A stretch of DNA of 64,000 nt, taken from CAJQQY01 sp964564545 (GTDB lineage Bacteria; Bacteroidota; Bacteroidia; Chitinophagales; Saprospiraceae). How positions within the stretch are numbered: position 1 is the first letter of the stretch; every line of letters starts with the position of its first letter. The notes beneath the pieces are model-generated. The model searched no databases. It saw only the letters and a list, made by a program, of their open reading frames with translations, and was not told where the DNA came from. A program made the translations under genes and the position numbers. The stretch is taken from contig CAZMBP010000042.1 of NCBI GenBank assembly GCA_964564545.1, positions 1 through 64,000 of the forward strand, written 5' to 3'. Of the stretch, positions 28,201 to 36,100 are shown piece by piece.

Positions 28201-28510
28201 AAAATCTTTAACTGATTCTCTTACTCAAATGCAACATCTTTTTACGTCACCAAGAGATGCAAAAGGAATTCAACGATCAGATGATCGAATCAATTCTCAT
28301 CTTTTCAGAGCAGCTGGATACATTTATGATTCGCCAGGAGCTCCAAGTCAAATGGCACAATTCTCAACGGCCAAAGCTGAAGAAAAAGTAAAAGATGCTT
28401 TGATAAAATTAAATGCATTTTTTGAAATAGATTGGAAAGATTATCGAGCAAAAGTAGAAGCGGCGCAAACGCCAATTTTTAAAGATTATGAACAGATAAA
28501 AATAAATTAA
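25262..28510 (+). CDS. Secreted Asp-box (sortilin/VPS10-like) beta-propeller protein
   Basis: A 1,082-residue exported protein with an N-terminal signal peptide ending near FCFSQ. At least nine Asp-box motifs (TIDGGKTW, TTDGGKTW, TYDGGETW, STDGGENW, SEDGGKTF, SRDNGVNW, TRDGGKNW, TTDFGQTF, SIDKGQNW) mark two consecutive beta-propellers, as in VPS10/BNR or xyloglucanase-like folds. No glycosidase catalytic pair was identified, so calling it a glycosyl hydrolase would be a guess. Residues about 787-840 form an extreme Lys-rich linker, followed by a helical C-terminal region. No T9SS sorting domain is present, so it is likely periplasmic or released by another route. It is a single-gene unit ended by the large hairpin at 28514-28629. 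Confidence 0.85.
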   Translation: MRNLFIFLFFFLSPIFCFSQKINVEDLENLEMRNIGPAGMSGRVTSIDVDLSNPEIIYVGTASGGVWKSESGGIRWEPIFDDAPLQSVGSIAINQKNTDEIWVGTGEGNPRNSQNSGEGIFKTIDGGKTWKRMGLEKTRVIHRILINKDNPNIVYAGVQGQAWGTNSERGVFKTTDGGKTWKKILYVNESTGIADLVMDPSNPNKLVAAMWEFGRKPWTFNSGGEGSGMHITYDGGETWKKLNSKDNGMPKGNLGRIGLAFAPSKPNIMYSLIEAKINGLYKSTDGGENWKLVSKKNIGGRPFYYADIFVDSGNENRLWNLHTYVSKSEDGGKTFETILDYGKGVHPDHHAFWQHPTDPSYMIEGNDGGVNISRDNGVNWRFVENIPVGQFYHVNYDMEIPYNIGGGMQDNGSWVGPSSIWKRGGIRNEDFREVMFGDGFDMIFKKGDSRHLWSMSQGGFVGLVDRETGHTTSIKPVHPDGLELRFNWNAAIAQNPFNDNGLYFGSQFVHKSNNSGMSWEIISPDLTTNDTAKINAGFKTGGLTPDVTRAENHATILAILPSPVDENTIWVGTDDGNLQLTRDGGKNWTNLSSRLPGAPKNAWIPYIEVSQKNAGEAFVILNNYRQNDWGTYLYHTTDFGQTFQRLADGTTVKGHTLSIVQDPVEENLLILGTDYGLYFSIDKGQNWNKWMKDYPSVSTRDLKIHPRDHDLIVGSFGRSVWIFDDLRVFRELAKTKGDLLKKDFDVISATEGYLASFRSVDGVRFTADATFLGDNKGASPMISIWVKKEDKKKKMDKAKDGKKGKKSKKKKGKKSDDKKMTDDKPKKKAGAKDGKVKIHVMDMAGDTIRTFSRELDPGMNRIGWRMNRDGVRYPSWRTAKKDADPPGGGPDVLPGTYKMVCIYGDFKDSIMVKVNLDPRRKMTAAQMQQQEKAINEFSTLVTTAYDGFERLKEAKKTIKLVNDQMVNAPDSVKTEIKKLGKSLTDSLTQMQHLFTSPRDAKGIQRSDDRINSHLFRAAGYIYDSPGAPSQMAQFSTAKAEEKVKDALIKLNAFFEIDWKDYRAKVEAAQTPIFKDYEQIKIN

Positions 28511-28513
28511 CAC

Positions 28514-28629
28514 GTAGTGGTCTGCTTTAGCTGACCTAAAAAATGAGCGGAACGATTTTTTAACTTAACTAGATTGTTATTGACATTCGCTCCGCTCATT
28601 TTTTTAGGTCAGCTAAAGCAGACCACTAC
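28514..28629. repeat. Long inverted repeat (about 42-bp arms), probable terminator or MITE-like element
   Basis: Left arm 28514-28555 and right arm 28587-28629 are reverse complements except for one mismatch and one A/T-run length difference (6 versus 7). They flank a 31-base AT-rich loop. The element starts 3 bases after the stop of the Asp-box gene and ends 45 bases before the next start. It can fold into a very long hairpin. It has no long T-tract at its base, so besides termination it may be a small non-autonomous mobile element or dispersed intergenic repeat. Confidence 0.85.
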
Positions 28630-28674
28630 ATAACTGCTACCGCTTTTTAAAAAGCTCCAAAAAAGCATACTATC

Positions 28675-29586
28675 ATGAAACGTAGAAATTTTGTAAAAAC
28701 TAGCCTCCTTGCCTCTCCTGCCTTTGCCACCGCAACCTCTGTTAACACTACATCCCAAGACATTTCCAAATATAATTATCGACTAAAATATGCACCACAC
28801 TTAGGTATGTTTAAACATCATGCAGGCGATGATCCAATTGACCAGTTGAAGTTTATGGCCAATCAAGGCTTTACTGCTTTTGAAGATAATGAAATGAGAA
28901 ATCGTCCAATTGAAATGCAAAATAAAATGGCAAAAACGATGACTCAACTAGGCATCAAGATGGGTGTTTTTGTAGCACATAAAATCTATTGGCAAGAACC
29001 TAATTTAGCTTCTGGAAAAGAAGAATGGCGAACGGAATTTTTACAAAGTATAAAAGACTCTGTAGATGTTGCAAAACGAGTAAATGCGAAATGGATGACG
29101 GTCGTTCCCGGACATTTAGATTTAAAATTAGACATGGGTTACCAAACTGCCAATGTCATCGAAACACTCAAAAGAGCTGGTGAAATTTTGGAACCTCATA
29201 ATATTACGATGGTTTTAGAACCACTCAATTTTAGAGATCATCCAGGGCTATTTTTAACCAAAGCAGCTCAAACATACTCTATTTGCAAAAGTGTCGATAG
29301 TCCTTCTTGTAAAATACTATTTGACATTTACCACCAACAAATTCAGGAAGGAAATATTCTTCCAAATATTGAAAAGTGTTGGGACGAAATTGCTTATTTC
29401 CAAATTGGAGATAACCCCGGAAGAAAAGAACCAACAACTGGTGAAATCAATTACAAAAATATTTTTAAATATATCCACGATCGAGAATTTGATGGGATAT
29501 TAGGAATGGAACATGGTAATTCTATAGAGGGTAAAAAAGGGGAAATGGCCGTAATAAAAGCATATCAAAAGTCAGATCAGTACTAA
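28675..29586 (+). CDS. Hydroxypyruvate isomerase-family TIM-barrel protein
   Basis: This 303-residue protein belongs to the xylose-isomerase-like TIM-barrel superfamily, closest by motif to hydroxypyruvate isomerase (Hyi). The N-terminus MKRRNFVKTSLLASPAFATA is a twin-arginine-like export signal, so it probably acts in the periplasm. Metal and catalytic positions are visible: the Glu in MVLEPLNFRDHPG, Asp and His in FDIYHQQI, QIGDNPGRKEPTTGEINY, and the Glu in GMEHGNS. The substrate is not provable from sequence; a small hydroxy-keto acid or a sugar is likely. It follows the large inverted repeat and precedes a hypothetical gene; no partner enzyme is adjacent. Confidence 0.85.
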   Translation: MKRRNFVKTSLLASPAFATATSVNTTSQDISKYNYRLKYAPHLGMFKHHAGDDPIDQLKFMANQGFTAFEDNEMRNRPIEMQNKMAKTMTQLGIKMGVFVAHKIYWQEPNLASGKEEWRTEFLQSIKDSVDVAKRVNAKWMTVVPGHLDLKLDMGYQTANVIETLKRAGEILEPHNITMVLEPLNFRDHPGLFLTKAAQTYSICKSVDSPSCKILFDIYHQQIQEGNILPNIEKCWDEIAYFQIGDNPGRKEPTTGEINYKNIFKYIHDREFDGILGMEHGNSIEGKKGEMAVIKAYQKSDQY

Positions 29587-29736
29587 ATTGGCAGAAAACC
29601 TTATTTCAACTAATTTTTTTTGGCAAAAACACATAAAAATACAATATATGGCATTAAATTTGATATATAAAAATATATAATACGCACGCGATAAAACTAC
29701 CATAGATATTTTTTCATTTCTTAAAAATTGAAATTT

Positions 29737-30126
29737 ATGATCCCATCCATCGCACTTCCATTCAAACAAATGAATGTTTCCCAACAAATTTATTTTGCAA
29801 AAAATATTGTTCAAAAAATGAGTGTAGACATTCGTTTCCGAACACTCCGACCTACCGTTTTCACCTTAAATATCAAACTTCAAGAATGGCAAACCGCCAT
29901 CACCAATGCTCAAAATGGTGGTAAAATTAAAACCATCAAAAAAATCGAAAAGGGATTGACTGTCCGAGATCTTATTTTTGCACTTGCTGCTGAGGTGGAA
30001 ATAATGGCTGAAAAAAATGAAGCTTTGATCACCGCTTCAGGCTTTGAAAACAAAAGAGAATTTGCTCTTTTCCAAAATGCTTTTACCACTCCTCAAATCG
30101 AAGAGTTATTAATTGCCAGCGCTTAA
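29737..30126 (+). CDS. Hypothetical protein (about 129 residues)
   Basis: The product is not recognised. It is a soluble-looking protein with no signal peptide: a Phe/Gln-rich N-terminus (IALPFKQMNVSQQIYFAKNI), a basic stretch (GGKIKTIKKIEKG), and a helical C-terminal part (LIFALAAEVEIMAEKNEAL, then ASGFENKREFALFQNAF). The ATG at 29737 is preferred over an in-frame TTG nine bases upstream. Codon use resembles that of its neighbours. It lies alone, 150 bases after the isomerase-family gene, and is followed by the 36-base palindrome. Confidence 0.65.
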   Translation: MIPSIALPFKQMNVSQQIYFAKNIVQKMSVDIRFRTLRPTVFTLNIKLQEWQTAITNAQNGGKIKTIKKIEKGLTVRDLIFALAAEVEIMAEKNEALITASGFENKREFALFQNAFTTPQIEELLIASA

Positions 30127-30212
30127 TTTACATATTATACTTTTTCATATTATAAAATTACCCTGATAACGGTATGTTGCAATTAATATAGGCATCGTAT
30201 CTTTATTTCCAG

Positions 30213-30248
30213 ATAAGTTCTTGTTCATAATTATGAACAAGAACTTAT
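30213..30248. promoter_or_regulatory. Perfect 36-base palindrome upstream of the beta-helix gene
   Basis: Two 18-base arms (30213-30230 and 30231-30248) are exact reverse complements with no spacer at all; the centre is ttcataattatgaa. It starts 87 bases after one stop and ends 72 bases before the ATG at 30320. The lack of a loop argues against a normal terminator (the RNA would need to open four central bases). A dimer-binding operator or cruciform-prone site for the downstream gene is more likely. Confidence 0.6.
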
Positions 30249-30319
30249 TTTGCTATTACCCCACATCAATTTCCTTCCGTTTTATTCTTATTTTAACCAA
30301 TAACTATCACCCATTATCC

Positions 30320-32323
30320 ATGAAATTTAATCATTTACACTTCTCTTGCATTCTATTGCTATTTCTTAATATTAATTTTTCGCAAGCTCAGACTTATGTT
30401 GATGCGTATGTTAGTGGTGGTTCCCAAAATGGATCTTCATGGGCTAATGCTTATTCTGATTTAGCGGCTGCTTTGGCTAACGCTGCTGCAGGTGAAGAAT
30501 TTTGGGTAGCTCAAGGAACTTATTATCCAACCTCAGGTACAGATAAAACTGCTTCATTTACTGTTTCCGTTCAAGGAACCAAAATTTACGGAGGATTTCA
30601 AAATGGACAAACTGCCTTGAACCAAAGAGACTGGGAAAATAATCCAACTATTTTGAGTGGCGATATCAATATGGATAATGATACTTTAGGCAATTCCTTT
30701 TGTATTTTTTCAATAGGACAAACTGTAACTACGGTGACTCTAGATGGGTTCACTATCGAAGGTGGAAATGCAAATGGGCAAGGTGGCGGTGGAACTATTA
30801 ATGGAGCAGCTGTAAATGTAAATGCTTATTCTACACCTACAGGAAGTGCCCCTAATTTTTATAATTGCACTTTCCAATCTAACTTTTCCAAAGGTCAAGG
30901 AGGTGCAGTATATATTGAAGCCGGAAATGGAGGAATTGCTTATCCTGTATTTGATAATTGTACATTTCAAAATAATAAAGCAACTTCAAGTGGTGGAGCG
31001 GTATATCATAGTGGCTACGCCAATGGACTAATTACGACAACTTTCACTAACTGTGACTTCTTAAATAATATTGCTGGATCATCAGGAGGTGCAGTTTTTA
31101 ATCACGGAGGAAATGCAGGGAATACGAGTCCAATTTTCAAGCAATGTAATTTTAATGCTAATAACTCGATAGGACAACATGGAGGTGCAATGTATAATTT
31201 AGGAACTCAAGTAGGTATTTCTAGTCCTACTATTATCAATTGTCGATTTTATAACAATAGTGGCTACGCAGCTGGAGGAATTTATAATAATGGAACATCA
31301 GGTGGAAAGAGCAATCCTACCATCACTAATTGTACTTTTGTAGGAAATTTCACAACTGATCCAGGAGGAAATGGAGGAGCAATTTATGCCAATGGAAGCA
31401 TTGGCGGAGAAAGTAAACCAGTAATTACCAATTGTATTTTTTGGGATAATATGACTCAAAATTCCAACGGATCTGAAATCATTAGATCGGTGGATGGAGA
31501 ACCTCTTATCAGTTATTGCTTAGTCGATGTAAATAATTGTTCAGAACTTCAAAGTGGTCCAAATATTACTTGTGGAGTGGGAATGGTTTATAATCAAGAT
31601 CCACTTTTTACTAATTTAGCCAATGGTGATCTAACACTTTCCAGCGCTAGTTCACCAGCTACTGACCAAGGACTCAATAGTGTTAATTCTGAACCTTTGG
31701 ATTTGATCGGAAATGATCGAATAATTAATACTACGGTTGATATTGGAGCATATGAAAATCAAACTGCACTTCCAATTGAATTAATTTCTTTTCGAGCAAA
31801 TTTCCAACAGGACAAAGTGAAACTTTCTTGGGTGACTGCAAATGAAATTAACAATGAATATTTTACCGTTCAACATTCTATGGATGGAGTCAATTTTCAA
31901 GATGTCGAAGATATCAATGGCGCGGGAAATAGTACTTCTATCCTATCCTATTTTACTTTTCACAAAACACCTAAAAGAGGTATTAATTATTACCGATTAA
32001 TGCAAACTGACTTTGACGGAACAAGTTCGTTCAGTAATATTGAAGCTATCGAGATTTTCAATGGAAAAATTAACGCTTACCCAAATCCAGTATTTAGTGA
32101 AATAAATATTTCGTTCGCAGATTTTGAAAAAGAAAAAATTGACTTCGCGATTTATAATATTTATGGAAAAGAAATTTTACGTCAACAAGTTAAAATTGAT
32201 CATGATTTGCATATTATAAATTTAAATGAAGTAGGTTCATTTTTACCTGGAACTTATTTTATCAAAATCTTTAATTCTCCAAGAGGAACTTATATTCATA
32301 AATTTCAAAAAGTGGTGGATTAG
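30320..32323 (+). CDS. Secreted right-handed beta-helix protein with T9SS type-A sorting domain
   Basis: A 667-residue exported protein. The signal peptide (MKFNHLHFSCILLLFLNINF) ends in AQA-like sequence. The YVDAYVSGGSQNGSSWANAY opening and repeated GGAVY / NCTF / GGGTI turns indicate a parallel beta-helix of the pectate-lyase or polymorphic-outer-membrane type. The end of the helix carries a choice-of-anchor Q segment (GNDRIINTTVDIGAYEN), then a linker and a type-A sorting domain (YPNPVFSEINISF...LPGTYFIKIF) in the last 80 residues. No catalytic site was identified. In-frame starts further upstream overlap the palindrome and lack a signal peptide, so ATG 30320 was chosen. It has its own terminator. 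Confidence 0.88.
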   Translation: MKFNHLHFSCILLLFLNINFSQAQTYVDAYVSGGSQNGSSWANAYSDLAAALANAAAGEEFWVAQGTYYPTSGTDKTASFTVSVQGTKIYGGFQNGQTALNQRDWENNPTILSGDINMDNDTLGNSFCIFSIGQTVTTVTLDGFTIEGGNANGQGGGGTINGAAVNVNAYSTPTGSAPNFYNCTFQSNFSKGQGGAVYIEAGNGGIAYPVFDNCTFQNNKATSSGGAVYHSGYANGLITTTFTNCDFLNNIAGSSGGAVFNHGGNAGNTSPIFKQCNFNANNSIGQHGGAMYNLGTQVGISSPTIINCRFYNNSGYAAGGIYNNGTSGGKSNPTITNCTFVGNFTTDPGGNGGAIYANGSIGGESKPVITNCIFWDNMTQNSNGSEIIRSVDGEPLISYCLVDVNNCSELQSGPNITCGVGMVYNQDPLFTNLANGDLTLSSASSPATDQGLNSVNSEPLDLIGNDRIINTTVDIGAYENQTALPIELISFRANFQQDKVKLSWVTANEINNEYFTVQHSMDGVNFQDVEDINGAGNSTSILSYFTFHKTPKRGINYYRLMQTDFDGTSSFSNIEAIEIFNGKINAYPNPVFSEINISFADFEKEKIDFAIYNIYGKEILRQQVKIDHDLHIINLNEVGSFLPGTYFIKIFNSPRGTYIHKFQKVVD

Positions 32324-32352
32324 GAGTAAATTTTGAATGATGAATTTTGCAA

Positions 32353-32391
32353 AAAAAATCCTTTTGACTTAAATGGTCAAAAGGATTTTTT
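32353..32391. terminator. Bidirectional terminator
   Basis: A perfect 16-bp stem (aaaaaatccttttgac / gtcaaaaggatttttt, 32353-32368 and 32376-32391) with a 7-base loop lies between two convergent genes. It is 30 bases after the beta-helix gene and 44 bases after the stop of the small membrane protein gene on the other strand. A-runs and T-runs on both sides make it work in both directions. Confidence 0.9.
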
Positions 32392-32434
32392 CATTACCGT
32401 ACGAAAATTTATCACTCAAAATTGACAATTACCA

Positions 32435-32746
32435 TCACTCAATCCCATGTCGATAATACATCAAAATCCCGCCAAACATAGTTATTAAAGCAATTAAGAC
32501 AGTTGCCATATTTATTGAGTTTTTCATATTTCTAACAAATAACTCAATTGCTTCTCGATGCTCAGGGTGTTTTGAGATGACTTCTTTTTCCATTTTTTCT
32601 TTATTGAAAAAATGAGAAGAATTAAATCTAACATCATTCTGAGTCAACACTTTATATGCTTTGAAAACTTTTACTCGAAAATAAATATTCAAGAAAAGCA
32701 TCGCCACAAATAATGTCACTACAATAGAAACTAATAATACAAACAT
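32435..32746 (-). CDS. Small two-helix membrane protein of unknown function
   Basis: This 103-residue protein has an N-terminal transmembrane helix (LLVSIVVTLFVAMLFLNIYF) and a second one near the C-terminus (INMATVLIALITMFGGILMYY), with a basic, helical soluble stretch of about 50 residues between them. The product is not recognised. The ATG at 32746 is a clear start. It is transcribed alone and ends at the shared hairpin. Confidence 0.7.
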   Translation of the reverse strand: MFVLLVSIVVTLFVAMLFLNIYFRVKVFKAYKVLTQNDVRFNSSHFFNKEKMEKEVISKHPEHREAIELFVRNMKNSINMATVLIALITMFGGILMYYRHGIE

Positions 32747-33183
32747 ATTTTTCTCGCTAGTTTTTTTGTCAAAAAAATAAAGGTAATTAATAGAGTTTAT
32801 TCTAAAGGATTTTATACGCCAAAAATTAGTCTATTGCTTTTATCCTTCATCACGTACTCGCCTTAATCCCTTTGGGGATTAGGCTCCGTGCGTTCTTCGG
32901 CTAAAAACAATATCCAAAATTTTCTCTCATACAAAACTCTTTAGAATAAACTCTAATTTGTTAAAAAACACTCCATCCATTTTTCTCCTCTTCTGCCCTG
33001 TCACACAAATGCAAATTTATTGTAATATTAAAAATGACTGGTTTTGTATTTTCATTACAGGAATACAATAAATACATTTTTACTCACAGTAAATCTTAAA
33101 AGCATTTTTTTTAAGGAAATCCGTAGCTCCAAGGAAATCTAAATTTAAACCGACAAAATTCTCTTTTGTCAAAAACGGTTATT
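32747..33183. other. Intergenic region with a MITE-like element
   Basis: The 437-base gap holds the inverted-repeat element at 32791-32955. Downstream of it is the AT-rich leader of the HYR/cohesin gene, including a direct repeat of aaggaaatc about 33113-33139. No TAnnTTTG promoter with a matching TTTG was found, and no coding frame is supported. Confidence 0.5.
32791..32955. mobile_element. Possible MITE-like element with 17-bp terminal inverted repeats
   Basis: Perfect 17-base ends (tagagtttattctaaag at 32791-32807 and its reverse complement at 32939-32955) flank 131 bases. The interior contains a GC-richer hairpin around taatccctttggggatta (about 32863-32881) and second-order symmetry (cgtactcgcc ... 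ggctccgtgcg). It has no coding frame. Size and terminal symmetry fit a non-autonomous element; a target-site duplication longer than two bases is not evident. Confidence 0.5.
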
Positions 33184-36100
33184 ATGAATACATTATCCCC
33201 CTTGATGTATACAATTCTATTTGTATGCTTATCTCTCAATTCATTTTCTATTACTGAAAATAACTTAACTAACGTTTGCTCACTTGACTGTAATGGTCAA
33301 ATTAATTTATCTCTTCCTGAAACAGGTTTTGCAGTTATCACACCAAGCATGATGTCTTCAGCGTCAGGTTGCCCAGGAGTGATTGAAGTACATATCATGG
33401 ATATGAATGGTGTAGATATAGGAAACACCGTAAACTGCAATTATGTTGGACAAACTTTAATGGTTTCTGTCGTTCACCCTGCTTCTGGTAATAGTTGCTG
33501 GGGGAGTGTTTTGGTAGAAGATAAACTAAAACCAATCATAAATTGTGTAGACGTTGAAGTCGATTGTAATGAAGATACTAGTCCTGCCAATACTGGCATT
33601 CCAAGTATTTCCGATAATTGTACGATTTCATCAAGTCCAACTTTTGTTGATCTAATGGAAACTTTAGATTGTAGTGATCCTCTCTTTAAAGCAGTTATCA
33701 AGAGAACATGGATAGTAACGGACGACAATGGAAATACTAATAGTTGTGAGCAAAATATTTTTATAAAAAAATTAGACATTGCTCAAGTTATGTTCCCGCC
33801 TGCTATTACAGTTGACTGTACTAACCCTAATCTTGATCCAACAAATACGGGCATACCAATGGTCAACGGGATTCCAATTGGAAATAGCTGCAATTTGATG
33901 TTTACAAAAACTGATGGCCCTCCATTCCCAACCTGTGGAGGAGGTTATAAATTTGTTCGAGAATGGATTGTGATCGAATGGTGTACCGATGAAATCATAA
34001 CTGGAAATCAAACTATTGAAATTACAGACACGACACCTCCTATAATTATTTGTCCGGATGATCTAAATTTTAGTACCACGAGTAATGATTGCTTAGGAAA
34101 TATCATTTTACCTCCCCCTACAGTAAGTGACGATTGTTCCAACTTTACAGTAACTGTTGATTTTAATTTCCCACAATCAGGAAATTCTTATTTCAATATA
34201 CCGCTAGGAACTCATCCTGTAACTTACACAGCTACTGATGATTGTGGCAATACTGCTTCTTGTACATTCAATGTTATCATAGAAGATTTAATCGCTCCAA
34301 TTGCTATTTGTGATAGTCCTACACAAGTATCAATAGGAACCGATGGTACTGCACAAGTCTGCGCAATTACTTTTGATGATGGTAGTACTGACAATTGTGG
34401 TATTGATACTTTTTTAGTTAGAAAGATGAGTGATCCTGATTTTTCTGATTGTATAAATTTTGACTGTAGTGAAGTTGGAGATACCATAATGGTAGTTTTT
34501 CGAGTCATCGATGAGTCTGGAAATTATAATGAATGTATGGTAGAAGTTATTGTCGATGATAAACTTCCTCCTTCGATTTCTTGCCCTGATGATTTAACTA
34601 TAGAATGTACCCAACTAGACAATACAACTTTTACTCCTCCAACATTGATGGATAATTGTGGATTAGATTCAATGTATTTTGTCGATGATTCATCGGGATT
34701 TAACACTTGCAATCTAACAGGAATTATTATACGAGAGTGGTTTGCAATAGATCTAGGAGGTCTCATTGATAGTTGTACTCAATCCATAACTGTAGAAGAT
34801 AATGCAAAACCAATTTTTACTTTTCCTGAAAATGACACTATCTCATGCACTCAAAATTACGATCCAAGTATCTCAGGACGACCAACTGTGATGGGAGGTT
34901 GTAATGATCTTATTGATGTTTTACTGGACTCAGTCAGGGTAAACATAGATGAATGCGAAGAACAACTTATTATTAAATGGGGATTTTATGATAACTGTGT
35001 TGATACTTTTTTGACGGATACTGCCTTTCAAACAATTTTTATTCTTGATCAAGAAGGCCCTATTATGCTTTGTCAAGACACCATCACTAGTATTGATATA
35101 AATGACAACTGTTTAGAATTCCTAAGTTTTCTTGCAGTAGCAATTGATAGTTGCTCTGGAGTAGATACTATTATAAACGATTATAATCCTTCATTTGCGC
35201 CAGAAGGATTTTCGGTTGCTGGAAATTTCCCTGTTGGTGAAACGACAGTTACCTTTAATGCTTTTGATAATTGTGGGAATGAATCTACTTGCGAAACTGT
35301 GGTAATTGTTGAAGATATTACTCCTCCAGATATTTTTTGTCCAGGTGTAATTCAAATCCAAATTCCTCCTATACTTGGAATGGTTACCATCGACATCAAT
35401 GATTATCCTGATAGAATTTTTCCAGTAGAAAATTGCTCAAATCCAGCTCCTCTCATTTTGGATGAAAGTACACTTGACTTTGGAACGGTTGTTAACTGTA
35501 CAGATTTCCCAAATGAATTTTATGATGACATGGTTAGCGTAACGGCAACTGATGCTGCTGGAAATTCTAAAGATTGTGACTTCATCTTCCGTTATATTTG
35601 TGCTTCCAATTTAGCGCTAGCAGGTAAAATTGAAACAGAACAAAATGAATCAGTAGATGATGTGATGGTAAAAATAATGTCTTCACCAGATTCTATGATG
35701 AATTATTCTCCAAATGGGTTTTACTTAAATGATGATCTAACGATGGGAAATAACTATACCATCATCCCTTCAAAAGATATTAATTCATTGAATGGAGTTA
35801 CTACTTACGATTTAGTTCTGATTTCAAAACATATTCTTGGTACTGAATTATTAGATTCTCCTTATAAAATTATCGCTGCTGATGCTAACCGATCTGGAAG
35901 TGTGACGGCATTGGATTTAGCTTTATTACGATCATTGATCTTGCATACCATTGATCATTTCCCTAACAATACGTCATGGAGATTTATCGATGCACACTAT
36001 GAATTCAATGATCCAACACAACCTCTTTTGGAAAACTTCCATGAAAGTATGGAGTGTTTAAATCTAACGGAAAGTGAATTAGGAATAGACTTTATCGGAG

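Noticed and set aside
30221..30319. Extended N-terminus of the beta-helix protein from an in-frame TTG
   Set aside because: It would be translated from the palindrome and gives a polar leader; the ATG at 30320 directly yields a signal peptide.
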